A stretch of 64,000 nt of DNA, from the NCBI GenBank assembly GCA_002363955.1, contig DEXE01000006.1:62001-126000 (forward strand), read 5' to 3'. This stretch comes from Methylophaga sp. UBA3192. Its GTDB lineage: Bacteria; Pseudomonadota; Gammaproteobacteria; Nitrosococcales; Methylophagaceae. Under the pieces are notes generated by a model that did no database searches, had not been told where the DNA came from, and worked only from the letters and a program-made list of their open reading frames with translations. Positions within the stretch are counted from its first letter, which is position 1, and each line of letters starts with the position of its first letter. Positions 32,301 through 41,937 of this stretch are shown in pieces. Made by a program: the position numbers and the translations under genes.

Positions 32301-33137
32301 ATGCGCCGCTTGATCCTTATTATCAGTTTTATATTTAGCAGCCAGCTTATGGCTGAAGAAGTCACCATCAAACTGGATCGCAGTTGGGGTTTGTTAATTG
32401 GTGACCAGATTATCGCCAGCGTAAATTTGCCGGTCAATGCCAGTGAACTTGATCAGGATAGTCTGCCGCAACTTGAAAAACGTCATGGTCCCTGGCTATA
32501 TCTGCAGGAAGTTGCCGCAACAGGCGAACAGTTGCAATTACATTATCTGCTGGTCAATGTGCCAGCTGAAACCCGGCAACTGGAAACACCGACGCATACA
32601 TTGAGAACCTCGCAGGGTGATTTACTGACGATACCTTCTGCGAGTTTTTCTGCCGGTTCTTTTTTGAACGCTACAGATGATGCGGCTACAGTGACCTTGC
32701 GTGGTGATCATCAGTTATTGGCTGCTGATTTCAGCCCATTACATAAAAAACTGACTTATGCCACGTTAGTTGCACTGTTAACAACGTTAATTTGGTTAAT
32801 CTGGCATATAGGTCTGCGTCCCGGCAAACGGTTACCCTTTGCTAAGGCTGTGTTTTCGATGAATAAACTACGCTGGTTCGGTCATAAAGATGTCGATTCG
32901 GCTACCCGGGTCATGCACCACGCGTTCAATGAAAGTGCCGGCACGGTAGTGATATACAGTCAGCTGCAACACCTGTGGGACAGCTGCCCCTGGCTGGTGG
33001 ATTTACAGCCGGAAATCACCCGGTTCTATCAACAGTCAGCCTCCCATTATTTCAGCCGGAATCCAATGCAATCGGCAGATTTTGACAGTTTAATCAAACT
33101 GGCTCGTGCCTGCCGGGCGAGGGAGAAGATGGCATGA
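32301..33137 (+). CDS. mxaA: MxaA-like membrane protein
   Basis: The 278-residue protein has an N-terminal signal (MRRLILIISFIFSSQLMAEE), a ~130-residue periplasmic part, one membrane helix (about LTYATLVALLTTLIWLIWHIGL, residues 150-171), and a cytoplasmic C-terminal region ending in CRAREKMA. This topology matches MxaA, implicated in calcium insertion into methanol dehydrogenase. ATG 32301 has AGGA 9 bases before it; ATG 32292 is possible. Assignment relies on position between mxaS and mxaC as much as on sequence. Confidence 0.75.
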   Translation: MRRLILIISFIFSSQLMAEEVTIKLDRSWGLLIGDQIIASVNLPVNASELDQDSLPQLEKRHGPWLYLQEVAATGEQLQLHYLLVNVPAETRQLETPTHTLRTSQGDLLTIPSASFSAGSFLNATDDAATVTLRGDHQLLAADFSPLHKKLTYATLVALLTTLIWLIWHIGLRPGKRLPFAKAVFSMNKLRWFGHKDVDSATRVMHHAFNESAGTVVIYSQLQHLWDSCPWLVDLQPEITRFYQQSASHYFSRNPMQSADFDSLIKLARACRAREKMA

Positions 33138-34150
33138 TGCTGCTTGGCCTTGAATGGGCTTTCCCCCTGGTTTTGTTGTTGTTGCCAGTGGCATTGTTGC
33201 CGTGGTTTAACAATAATCTGGATAAGACAGTGGCCTGGACAGCACTGGTGCCACACGATCCGTTATCCCGAACTATTAGTCTGAGCCTGAAAGTTCTGTC
33301 TTCTGTTGTCATTGCTGCTTTATTACTTGCTGTCGCCAGTCCGGCCATACCGGAACGCACTGTGGAACGATTTGGTGAAGGGGCAGAGATTGTTCTGTTG
33401 CTGGACCGCAGTCGCAGTATGGATGATGCCTTTGCGGTCACCACACAGGCGGCAAATTACTCGGTTGCCGGGGATAACTCCAAACGTCGTGTTGCTAAAA
33501 CTTATCTGACCGAATTTGTAAAAAAACGTCCGGATGACCGTTTTGGCTTTGTATTTTTCAGTACCAATTCAATTAATCTGTTGCCACTCACTTATAGTAA
33601 GGAAGCCATTCTGTCGACTATTGAAGCGAATTCTTTAGGTAAAGGACTTTCCGATACTAATCTGGCCGATGCATTAATGAATTCAGCCATCATGTTTGAA
33701 GATCAGCCTTACCGTGGTGCTCGTATCGTATTACTGGTATCTGATGGTGGTCAATTGATGACAGATGAGGCAATGGAACAGATTACTAAGCGATACAAAG
33801 AAATGAATCTGAGTATTTATTGGATTTATCTCAAGTCCAGACAGGAAATGACGCTGGAACCCTCAGAGAATGACAATATTTTGTATACCGATATACCTGA
33901 ACGCAAAGTCCACGAGTTTTTCAAAACTATCGGCGTGCCTTACCGTGCGTTTGAGGCTGGTTCATTGGAAGAGTTTTCTGATGCGATGGATGAAATTGAT
34001 GAGCAGCAATATCAAACACTTATTGTTGAAGAGTTGGTGCCTCACGAGCCGAAAGCCGATTGGTTTTTATGGTTAGCATTGCTTGCCATGCTGCCGTTGG
34101 CGAGTTCACATCTATACAGTTACTGGGGAGTTCGAAAAGCACATGAGTAA
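33134..34150 (+). CDS. mxaC: MxaC-like von Willebrand A membrane protein (copy 1)
   Basis: The 338-residue protein has N-terminal membrane helices (about 6-22 and 55-73), a vWA domain with MIDAS motif LLDRSRSMDD (about 93-102), RIVLLVSDGGQ, and a C-terminal helix (WFLWLALLAMLPLASSH). Such proteins are part of the mxaRSACKL assembly system for methanol dehydrogenase. It overlaps mxaA by 4 bases and mxaK by 8 bases. The gene at 35699-36712 is a clear paralogue. Confidence 0.85.
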   Translation: MMLLGLEWAFPLVLLLLPVALLPWFNNNLDKTVAWTALVPHDPLSRTISLSLKVLSSVVIAALLLAVASPAIPERTVERFGEGAEIVLLLDRSRSMDDAFAVTTQAANYSVAGDNSKRRVAKTYLTEFVKKRPDDRFGFVFFSTNSINLLPLTYSKEAILSTIEANSLGKGLSDTNLADALMNSAIMFEDQPYRGARIVLLVSDGGQLMTDEAMEQITKRYKEMNLSIYWIYLKSRQEMTLEPSENDNILYTDIPERKVHEFFKTIGVPYRAFEAGSLEEFSDAMDEIDEQQYQTLIVEELVPHEPKADWFLWLALLAMLPLASSHLYSYWGVRKAHE

Positions 34151-34682
34151 CACATTGAAATTATTTCGACTGGCATTACTGGCAACATTGACTATCAGTT
34201 TACTGTTGATGGCTTTTACCGGTTGGCAAATATGGCGCCAAGCCAAAATTGAAGCCTTTGTTGCCGCGCCTCAGGATTTTGAATCCATACCTGATCATCC
34301 CCGGGCACATTTTGCTCAGGGTGCATACCTGGTGAGTCAGGAAGAAACGGACGCTGCTTTGGAACAATACACCCTGGTGCTGGGCAGTCAGCAAGCTCAG
34401 TGGTTGCCTGCAGCTTACTTCAATCGTGGAAATATCAATTTGCGTGAAGCCATGACTATGCAGGTTAGTGATCCTCGGATGATCCCTCTCGTTGAGTTGG
34501 CCAAACAGGATTATCGCAGTGCATTAAGGCAACAACCGGAATTCTGGGATGCGCGTTTCAATCTTGAAGTGGCATTACGTTTAGTGCCAGAAGATCCTGA
34601 TATGGATGGCGATTTCAAAAAGCAAGAAATTTACAGCGAACGGAGTATTGAAACCAAGGCATTCAAGGTTGACCTGCCATGA
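34143..34682 (+). CDS. mxaK: MxaK-like membrane-anchored TPR protein
   Basis: The 179-residue protein has one N-terminal membrane helix (LFRLALLATLTISLLLMAFTGW) and a periplasmic part with TPR-like helices (ARAHFAQGAYLVSQEETDAALEQYTLVL ... AAYFNRGNINLREAM ... DARFNLEVALRL). It starts at ATG 34143 within the end of mxaC and overlaps mxaL by 4 bases. Size, topology and place fit MxaK. Confidence 0.78.
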   Translation: MSNTLKLFRLALLATLTISLLLMAFTGWQIWRQAKIEAFVAAPQDFESIPDHPRAHFAQGAYLVSQEETDAALEQYTLVLGSQQAQWLPAAYFNRGNINLREAMTMQVSDPRMIPLVELAKQDYRSALRQQPEFWDARFNLEVALRLVPEDPDMDGDFKKQEIYSERSIETKAFKVDLP

Positions 34683-35617
34683 GTTTGAGTTATCCCAAAC
34701 GCATATTTTTAACCGCATTGGTGATGTTGTTCGGGCTGTTAATGATAATGGCAGCCTTGTGGTTGCCGCCGGTTGATCGTGAAGTGGACGTAATGGACAG
34801 CCTGTTTGTCATTGATATCACCGACAGTATGAATGTTCAAGATGTCAGTTTTGCTAACGAAAACATTAATCGACTGGATTGGGCCAAGGAGTACACCCGC
34901 CAGGCGATCCTCAGTATGCCGTGTGGCTCACATGCAGGTCTGGCGATTTTTTCCGAGGCACGTAGTCTGATTTTAATGACGCCGGTCGAAGTGTGTGCCA
35001 ATTACCATGATCTGATGCAAATGCTGTCGCAATTCCAGCCGACTATGGCCTGGGCCAGATCCAGTGAAGTGTCTAAAGCACTTTATACCGCTATTCGTCA
35101 GGCCAAGGAAATTACTCCTCAACCGACAGTGGTGTTTCTGACAGATGGTCATGAGGCTCCCCCGGTACATGAAACGCTGTTTCCTAAGTTTACCGATACC
35201 CCCGGTGAAGTCCCGGGAATAATTATTGGTATCGGTGGCAGTGATTTGATGCCGATTCCAAAAACCAATGAGTCTGGTGAGATAGATGGATACTGGGAGA
35301 TCAACGAAGTCATGCATCGTGATGTTTATGCTTCAAGTCGAGGTGATGCCGCCGAATTGAATGAAAATCGGCCGCGCACTGAGCATTTATCTTCACAAAA
35401 GAAATCCCATATGGAGACGGTTGCTAAACGTATTGGTTTTGAGTTTATCTCTTCACCAAAATCACCACAGAATCTGATTAAAGAGATGCAGAAAATTTCT
35501 GAAATGCGTCAGCAGCCGGTTAAATATGATCTGTTTGTCTGGCTGGCATCGATTGCTCTGGTTCTGCTGCTTTTGGTCTTTTTGCCCTATAGCCTGTTCA
35601 GTAAACAGCATGATTAA
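34679..35617 (+). CDS. mxaL: MxaL-like von Willebrand A protein
   Basis: The 312-residue protein has an N-terminal helix (RIFLTALVMLFGLLMIMAALWLP), a vWA domain with MIDAS variant VIDITDSMNVQD (about 44-55), TVVFLTDGHEAPP, and a C-terminal helix (FVWLASIALVLLLLVFLPYSLF). Together with MxaC it forms the usual pair of vWA proteins in the mxa assembly set. It overlaps mxaK and is followed by an 81-base gap before the second mxaC-like gene. Confidence 0.85.
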   Translation: MSLSYPKRIFLTALVMLFGLLMIMAALWLPPVDREVDVMDSLFVIDITDSMNVQDVSFANENINRLDWAKEYTRQAILSMPCGSHAGLAIFSEARSLILMTPVEVCANYHDLMQMLSQFQPTMAWARSSEVSKALYTAIRQAKEITPQPTVVFLTDGHEAPPVHETLFPKFTDTPGEVPGIIIGIGGSDLMPIPKTNESGEIDGYWEINEVMHRDVYASSRGDAAELNENRPRTEHLSSQKKSHMETVAKRIGFEFISSPKSPQNLIKEMQKISEMRQQPVKYDLFVWLASIALVLLLLVFLPYSLFSKQHD

Positions 35618-35698
35618 GCTGCGGCTGGACTTGATATAACGATGAAATGGATTTTATCGATATGAATTCCCTCTGATTTGGTTAGCCAGCTGTAAAGC

Positions 35699-36712
35699 AT
35701 GAGTTGGTCTTATCCATATCTGCTTTATCTGCTGCCTTTGGCAGTTTTGCCATGGCTGAGTCGCAATACGGAAAAACAAATTGTCTGGCAGGCCTTATTA
35801 CCGCGGGATAGTGTTTCTGCTGTCATTGGTTTGACATTACATGTCTTAGCTTCAGCAACACTGGCTGCATTAATCATGGCTTTGGCAGGACCGCATATTC
35901 CTGAACACACTGTACAGCGCAGTGGACAAGGGGCAGAGGTGATTGTTTTACTGGATCGCAGTCGTAGTATGGATCAACCCTTTGCCCGTCGTCACAGCTT
36001 CCGGTTGTCGACCAAGATGAACTTCAAAGAAAGTAAGCGCAGTGTTGCCCGATATTATCTAACCGAGTTTGTGAACAGCCGTCCGGATGATCGGTTTGGT
36101 TATGTCCTGTTCAGCGAACAGGCTGCGGGAATTTTGTCCCTCACCTATAGTAAGGAAACTACGCTGGCGACCATAGAAGCCGGTGGGTTGGGCCGTGGCT
36201 TGTCAAAAACAGATATCTCTGTTGCATTAAAAAAAGCCGGTGAAATGTTTGAGGGTGAGGTCTATCGCGGAGCACGGATTGTGCTGCTGATATCTGATGG
36301 CGGACAAATTTTATCCACTGAACAGGAACAGCAGATCAGTCAGTTATTACGCGACAACAATCTGAGCTTATATTGGATTTATCTGCGATCAGTGACCGGC
36401 ATGACTTTAGACGAAATGCCCGGCGAAAGCATTTTGTGGCAGGGCGCACCTGAACGACAGTTACATAGCTTTTTTAAAGACTTAAATGTGCCTTACCGTG
36501 CTTTTGAAGCGGGTTCGTTGGAAGAGTTTGCTGAAGCAATGAAAGCGATTGATCAGCAGCATTATCAGACTTTATTGCTTGATGTGAAAATGCCGCGAGA
36601 GTCTTTAGCTGATTATTTCTTATGGGTTGCTCTTGTCAGTTTGTTGCTGCTTAGTGCATCACAGATATACACTTGGCTGGGCGTAACTCGTGCCTACCGT
36701 TCAAAACACTGA
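35699..36712 (+). CDS. Second MxaC-like von Willebrand A membrane protein
   Basis: The 337-residue protein is colinear with MxaC at 33134-34150. Shared blocks include LLPLAVLPW, LLDRSRSMD, YLTEFV.. RPDDRFG, LTYSKE, YRGARIVLL.SDGGQ, SLYWIYL and VPYRAFEAGSLEEF. By eye about half of residues are identical. MIDAS residues and both membrane regions are intact, so it appears functional. The ribosome site before ATG 35699 is weak. A duplication followed by divergence, flanking mxaKL, is the simplest explanation. Confidence 0.85.
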   Translation: MSWSYPYLLYLLPLAVLPWLSRNTEKQIVWQALLPRDSVSAVIGLTLHVLASATLAALIMALAGPHIPEHTVQRSGQGAEVIVLLDRSRSMDQPFARRHSFRLSTKMNFKESKRSVARYYLTEFVNSRPDDRFGYVLFSEQAAGILSLTYSKETTLATIEAGGLGRGLSKTDISVALKKAGEMFEGEVYRGARIVLLISDGGQILSTEQEQQISQLLRDNNLSLYWIYLRSVTGMTLDEMPGESILWQGAPERQLHSFFKDLNVPYRAFEAGSLEEFAEAMKAIDQQHYQTLLLDVKMPRESLADYFLWVALVSLLLLSASQIYTWLGVTRAYRSKH

Positions 36713-36753
36713 TGGTATCGTTCTCAAACCCAGGCTGAATCTCACGAAACTTT

Positions 36754-37239
36754 ATGTCAAATCATTATCTGGACATTTCAATAGAGCAACAGCTCTGCCA
36801 GCTTTGGCAGGATGATCGGCTGTTGTTTGCGGCGGCTGTTTCAACAGCGGAAAATGGTCCTGGTGAGCAGCATAATTCAGGGGCTACTCCAAGAGGCTGG
36901 CATATTATTCGCGCCTGTATCGGAGCCGGGCAACCTGTTAATACGGTATTTCGCGGCAGACGTCCAACAGGTGAAATCTACAGCCCGGAGCTGGCTGAAC
37001 GGTTTCCGGATAAGGACTGGATTTTAACCCGTATTCTCTGGTTAAGCGGATTGGAGCCCGGCAAGAATCGGCTGGGAAATGTTGATACAATGCGTCGCTA
37101 TATTTATATACATGGCACACCGGATAGCGAGCCAATGGGCATCGCCAAATCTCACGGTTGTATCCGCATGCATAATCAGGATTTGCTGGCGTTGTTTGAT
37201 TTGGTCAAACCAGGCCTGAAAGTCTTTATTCACGAATAA
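36754..37239 (+). CDS. YkuD-domain protein without signal peptide (candidate cytoplasmic L,D-carboxypeptidase)
   Basis: The 161-residue protein is almost only a YkuD domain, with the catalytic motif YIHGTPDSEPMG...KSHGCIRM (His about 126, Cys about 141, Arg about 143). No signal peptide or membrane segment is present, unlike envelope L,D-transpeptidases. It is 9 bases upstream of nagZ, a cytoplasmic muropeptide-recycling enzyme. In Acinetobacter, a signal-less YkuD protein is known to act as a cytoplasmic L,D-carboxypeptidase in peptidoglycan recycling, so the same role is proposed here. The start lacks a clear ribosome site. Confidence 0.75.
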   Translation: MSNHYLDISIEQQLCQLWQDDRLLFAAAVSTAENGPGEQHNSGATPRGWHIIRACIGAGQPVNTVFRGRRPTGEIYSPELAERFPDKDWILTRILWLSGLEPGKNRLGNVDTMRRYIYIHGTPDSEPMGIAKSHGCIRMHNQDLLALFDLVKPGLKVFIHE

Positions 37240-37248
37240 GGTAATTAC

Positions 37249-38298
37249 ATGACATTAGGCCCGTTAATGGTGGACTTGGTCGGCTTGACGATCAGTGAGA
37301 AAGAGAAGGAAATTCTTCAACATCCATTAGTTGGCGGTGTCATCCTGTTCAGTCGTAATTATGAGTCACCCGAGCAGATTGCTGCGTTAACCACTGAAAT
37401 ACATGCGTTACGCCAACCACATTTGATTATTGCCGTCGATCATGAAGGCGGGCGTGTTCAACGTTTTCGCGAGGGTTTTAGTCGACTACCACCTGTTGGT
37501 ACGCTGGGGCAGCATTACATGCAACATCCCCAGCAAACGCTTAAACAGGCAGAAGTGACGGGTTGGTTAATGGCGGCAGAGTTACGGGCAGTCGGTGTTG
37601 ATTTCAGTTTTGCGCCAGTGCTGGATCTGGATTATGGCGTTAGCGAAGTGATTGGTGATAGGGCGTTTCATCGTGATCCTCAAGCGGTCACCAAACTGGC
37701 TGCAGCCTATATCAGCGGTATGAAACAGGCTTCAATGGCGGCAGTCGGCAAACATTTTCCCGGTCATGGGGCAGTGGAAGTCGATTCCCATCTGGGATTA
37801 CCCGTTGATAAACGTCATCTGGAAGATATGTGGCAGGCTGATATGTTGCCGTTCCGACAACTTTGCTCACATACTCTGGCTGGCATCATGCCGGCACATA
37901 TTGTTTATGAAAAGTGTGACAGTCTGCCGGCGGGTTTTTCGCCATACTGGATTCAGGAAATTCTGCGTAAACGTATGGGCTTTCAAGGCGCAGTCATCAG
38001 TGATGATTTGAGCATGGCGGGTGCGGCAATTATGGGTGACAGTACGGCCCGTGCCGAAGCGGCTCTGGCTGCTGGCTGTGATTTATTGCTGCTGTGCAAT
38101 AATCCGTCGGAGGTAGAAAGTGTGCTGGATAATCTTAAATGTGAAGCCGATCCGCTAAGACATATGCGTCTGGTTCGTCTACACGGTCGACATCCGATTG
38201 ATCGGGATACATTAATGGCCGGCGAGCAATGGAAACAGGCGGTTTATACCGTAGCCAACTATGCGCCTGATACCGATCGACAACTGGATCTTGCCTGA
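37249..38298 (+). CDS. nagZ: Beta-N-acetylhexosaminidase NagZ
   Basis: NagZ removes GlcNAc from anhydro-muropeptides in the cytoplasm. The 349-residue GH3 enzyme has AVDHEGGRVQRF, GDRAFHRDP, the catalytic loop KHFPGHGAVEVDSH (about 168-181), and the nucleophile region VISDDLSMAGA (Asp about 249). It follows the YkuD gene closely and probably shares its transcript; ampD for the same pathway is at 57575. Confidence 0.95.
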   Translation: MTLGPLMVDLVGLTISEKEKEILQHPLVGGVILFSRNYESPEQIAALTTEIHALRQPHLIIAVDHEGGRVQRFREGFSRLPPVGTLGQHYMQHPQQTLKQAEVTGWLMAAELRAVGVDFSFAPVLDLDYGVSEVIGDRAFHRDPQAVTKLAAAYISGMKQASMAAVGKHFPGHGAVEVDSHLGLPVDKRHLEDMWQADMLPFRQLCSHTLAGIMPAHIVYEKCDSLPAGFSPYWIQEILRKRMGFQGAVISDDLSMAGAAIMGDSTARAEAALAAGCDLLLLCNNPSEVESVLDNLKCEADPLRHMRLVRLHGRHPIDRDTLMAGEQWKQAVYTVANYAPDTDRQLDLA

Positions 38299-38323
38299 TA
38301 AATTTTCGGGAGATTCCTCTTTT

Positions 38324-38339
38324 ACCACCAACCGGTGGT
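38324..38339 (+). other. Hairpin between nagZ and dnaE
   Basis: ACCACC-AACC-GGTGGT forms a 6-bp stem with a tetraloop in the 75-base gap, followed by only a weak T-run (TTATCATTTT). It may be a weak terminator or leader hairpin for dnaE. Confidence 0.4.
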
Positions 38340-38373
38340 GTTATCATTTTGCTTTGAATTAAATAACGGTCTC

Positions 38374-41300
38374 ATGACTTCGCAATTCGTACACCTTCAT
38401 TTACATACCGATTATTCGCTGGTTGACGGACTGGTCCGTATCAAACCGCTGGTCAAAGCCGCTGCTGCGTCTGGCATGCCGGCAATTGCTATTACTGATC
38501 AACATAACCTGTTTGCCGCCGTCAAACTTTACAGTGCTGCCATGCAAGCCGGGGTCAAACCGATTTTGGGTGCCGATATCCGGCTGCGCGATAGTAACGA
38601 CAGTAAAAAAAGCCTGCGTATGGTGTTGTTGTGCAGCACGATGGAGGGCTATCACAATCTGTCACGATTGATTTCCAGAGCCTATACCGAAGGACAACAT
38701 CTGGGTGTACCCATGCTGGAACCCGAATGGCTGGATGGGCAAACCGATGGGTTGATTTGTCTCAGTGGTGGGCGTGAAGGTGTGTTAGGCCGTGATCTGC
38801 TCGGTGGTCGCCAGACAGAAGCTGAACAACTTGCCAGACATTGGATGAAGTTGTTTCCCAATCGTTTTTATCTGGAACTGATCCGTACTGGCCGTGAAGA
38901 TGAAGAGCGTTATATTCAGCAGGCATTACAGCTTGCCAGTCAACTCGACTTGCCAGTGGTCGCCACCAACGATGTGCGTTTTTTAACACCCGATCAGTTT
39001 GAAGCCCATGAAGCCAAAGTGTGCATTAACGAAGGCCGGTTACTGGATGACCCTCGTCGACCGAGGATGTACTCCGAACAGCAATACCTGCGAAGTCCGG
39101 AAGAAATGGTGCGCTTGTTTTCCGATATTCCGGAAGCCATCACCAACACAGTTGAAATCGCTAAACGTTGTAATGTCCCGTTAACACTGGGCGAACATTA
39201 CCTGCCAGACTTTCCTGTGCCCGATGGCATGACATTGGCGGAATTCTTCTCCAAAGAATCCTTTGAAGGTCTGGCTGAACGATTACCGGTGTTGTTTCCG
39301 GATGAAACCATACGTGAACAAAAACGCGCTGAATATGAGTCGCGATTGCAGATTGAGCTCGACGTTATCAATGAAATGGGCTTTCCCGGTTACTTTTTAA
39401 TCGTTGCCGACTTTATCCGCTGGGCTAAAAATAATGGCGTTCCGGTCGGACCGGGACGGGGTTCCGGTGCCGGTTCTCTGGTGGCCTATGCTTTAAAAAT
39501 CACTGATATTGATCCGTTGCAGTACGACTTGCTGTTTGAACGATTCCTGAATCCGGAACGGGTATCGTTACCTGACTTTGACGTCGATTTTTGTATGGAT
39601 GGTCGGGATCGGGTTATCGATTATGTGTCCCGGCATTATGGCCGGGATCATGTCTCGCAGATCATTACCTTCGGTACCATGGCCGCCAAAGCGGTATTGC
39701 GCGATGTAGGTCGTGTGTTAGGTCATCCTTATGGCATGGTTGATCAACTGGCCAAGCTGGTGCCATTTGAACTGAAAATGACACTGAGTAAGGCGCTGGA
39801 ACAAGAGCCGCAGCTGAAAGAGCGTTATGACAAGGAAGAAGAAGTTCGTACGCTGATTGATTTGGCGTTGCAGCTGGAAGGTCTCACCCGAAATGTCGGT
39901 AAACATGCCGGTGGCGTGGTCATTGCACCAAAAAAACTGACCGATTACACCCCCCTATATTGTGAGCAAAACGGAGCCGGGCTTGTATCGCAATATGATA
40001 AAGACGACGTAGAAAGTGTCGGTCTGGTTAAATTCGACTTTCTGGGTCTGAAAACCCTGACGGTTATTGATTGGGCGGTTAAAAACGTTAAAGCAATGTT
40101 GCCAGCTGAGGATGCCGACAAAATTGATATCGCGCTTTTGCCACTGGATGACAAGCCCAGTTACGATTTGTTGAAACGTTGTGAAACCACGGCGGTATTC
40201 CAGTTGGAATCGCGTGGTATGAAAGAGCTTATCAAACGGCTGCAACCGGATAATTTCGAAGACATTATTGCTTTGGTAGCACTGTTCCGCCCAGGGCCCT
40301 TGCAATCGGGCATGGTTGATGACTTTGTTAATCGTAAACATGGTCGTGCCAAAGTCGATTACCCGCATCCGGATCTTGAACCTGTTTTAAAACCCACCTA
40401 TGGGGTTATCGTTTATCAGGAACAAGTCATGCAAATCGCTCAGGTATTGGCTGGCTACAGTTTGGGTGAAGCTGACATGCTGCGCCGTGCTATGGGTAAG
40501 AAAAAGCCTGAAGAAATGGCTAAGCAACGGCAAATTTTCCTCGAAGGTGCCAAAAATCGTGGCATTGAGGAAAATACTGCCGGACCTATTTTCGATTTGA
40601 TGGAAAAGTTTGCCGAATACGGGTTTAACAAATCGCATTCGGCTGCTTATGCGCTCGTCGCCTATCAGACAGCCTGGCTGAAAGCGCATTATCCGGCAGC
40701 ATTTATGGCGGCAGTTTTATCAGCGGATATGGATAACACCGATAAAGTTGTTGGCCTGATTGATGAATGTCGTGATATGAATCTTACGGTGCTACCACCG
40801 GACGTTAATTTCAGCAAAATTCAATTTACGGTGGAGAATGAAACCACTATCCGTTATGGCATGGGCGCTATTAAAGGCGTGGGTGAATCAGCCCTGGCGG
40901 GGATTGTGTCAGAGCGTGAACAAGGGGAAGCTTTTACCTCATTATTTGATTTCTGCCGCCGGGTCGAACTGAAAAAAATCAACCGTCGGGTGATGGAATC
41001 TTTAGTCAAAGCCGGTGCATTCGACTCATTAGGTGGCCATCGCGCCAGTCTGGAAGCCAGTCTCAGTCGGGCAATGCAGATTGCAGAGCAGCACCGCCGT
41101 GATGCGGCCAGTGGCCAGAATGATTTATTTGGTCTGGCCGAGCCGTCTCATGCCGATCAACCGCAGACAGATTTGCTGGAAATCGTGCCAGAGTGGCAGG
41201 AAGAACAGTTATTACGCGCTGAAAAAGAAACGTTGGGATTATATCTAAGCGGACATCCGATTGATCGCTATGCCGATGAACTGGCTCAATTTATTCCAAA

Positions 41301-41859
41301 AAAGATCAGTGAACTGGATGCACCGGAATCCAAAGGTTATCAGCGTAATGAAATTCCTTTACTGACTGCTGGTTTGATTGTGGCAATTCGTACCATGAAA
41401 TCCAAAAATGGCAGTCGCATGGCGTTCATTACTTTGGATGATCAGACCGCCCGTCTGGAAGTACGGGTATTTGGCGATGTGTATGAGCAGTATCAGAGCG
41501 TTATACAACCGGATAAATTGGTGGTGATTCAGGGCAAGATCGGCCAGGATAATTTTAGTGGTGGGCTCGCCGGTACCGCCGAGTCTGTTTATGACTTGCA
41601 GAAAGCCCGTGAATTATTCGGTAAGGTCCTGCAACTCACTGTGAAACATAACGGCGAAGACACGCAATGGATCAGTCAGATGCAAACCGTGATGACACCG
41701 TTTTGTGGTGGCGTCGTACCGGTTGAACTCAAATATCACAATCAGAATGCGGAAGTGATGATCCGATTGGGGCATGACTGGCAAATTACACCATCCGATA
41801 CCCTGTTAAAAGAGCTTGCAGACCTGCCCGTCAGTGAAACTGTGACAGTGCGCTATTAA
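38374..41859 (+). CDS. dnaE: DNA polymerase III alpha subunit
   Basis: This is the replicative polymerase catalytic subunit, 1161 residues from ATG 38374 (E. coli 1160). The PHP domain begins FVHLHLHTDYSLVDG. Polymerase signatures include GPGRGSGAGSLVAYALKITDIDPL and the catalytic PDFDVDFCMDGR (about 400-411), VGKHAGGVVIAP, ALFRPGP, and GFNKSHSAAYALVAYQTAWLKAHYP. The OB fold and tau-binding C-terminus follow. An in-frame codon 13 codons upstream is not preferred. Confidence 0.97.
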   Translation: MTSQFVHLHLHTDYSLVDGLVRIKPLVKAAAASGMPAIAITDQHNLFAAVKLYSAAMQAGVKPILGADIRLRDSNDSKKSLRMVLLCSTMEGYHNLSRLISRAYTEGQHLGVPMLEPEWLDGQTDGLICLSGGREGVLGRDLLGGRQTEAEQLARHWMKLFPNRFYLELIRTGREDEERYIQQALQLASQLDLPVVATNDVRFLTPDQFEAHEAKVCINEGRLLDDPRRPRMYSEQQYLRSPEEMVRLFSDIPEAITNTVEIAKRCNVPLTLGEHYLPDFPVPDGMTLAEFFSKESFEGLAERLPVLFPDETIREQKRAEYESRLQIELDVINEMGFPGYFLIVADFIRWAKNNGVPVGPGRGSGAGSLVAYALKITDIDPLQYDLLFERFLNPERVSLPDFDVDFCMDGRDRVIDYVSRHYGRDHVSQIITFGTMAAKAVLRDVGRVLGHPYGMVDQLAKLVPFELKMTLSKALEQEPQLKERYDKEEEVRTLIDLALQLEGLTRNVGKHAGGVVIAPKKLTDYTPLYCEQNGAGLVSQYDKDDVESVGLVKFDFLGLKTLTVIDWAVKNVKAMLPAEDADKIDIALLPLDDKPSYDLLKRCETTAVFQLESRGMKELIKRLQPDNFEDIIALVALFRPGPLQSGMVDDFVNRKHGRAKVDYPHPDLEPVLKPTYGVIVYQEQVMQIAQVLAGYSLGEADMLRRAMGKKKPEEMAKQRQIFLEGAKNRGIEENTAGPIFDLMEKFAEYGFNKSHSAAYALVAYQTAWLKAHYPAAFMAAVLSADMDNTDKVVGLIDECRDMNLTVLPPDVNFSKIQFTVENETTIRYGMGAIKGVGESALAGIVSEREQGEAFTSLFDFCRRVELKKINRRVMESLVKAGAFDSLGGHRASLEASLSRAMQIAEQHRRDAASGQNDLFGLAEPSHADQPQTDLLEIVPEWQEEQLLRAEKETLGLYLSGHPIDRYADELAQFIPKKISELDAPESKGYQRNEIPLLTAGLIVAIRTMKSKNGSRMAFITLDDQTARLEVRVFGDVYEQYQSVIQPDKLVVIQGKIGQDNFSGGLAGTAESVYDLQKARELFGKVLQLTVKHNGEDTQWISQMQTVMTPFCGGVVPVELKYHNQNAEVMIRLGHDWQITPSDTLLKELADLPVSETVTVRY

Positions 41860-41937
41860 CGGGGTAAGTCTGCTTTGTTGGCTTGATGCAATCGTGTAGG
41901 ATTACTGAAAATTAGACGTTTTTTAAGGATTGCTGAC

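Noticed and set aside
33134..36712. Assembly duplication of mxaC
   Set aside because: The two copies differ at about half of their residues and have different flanks, so the duplication is real and old.
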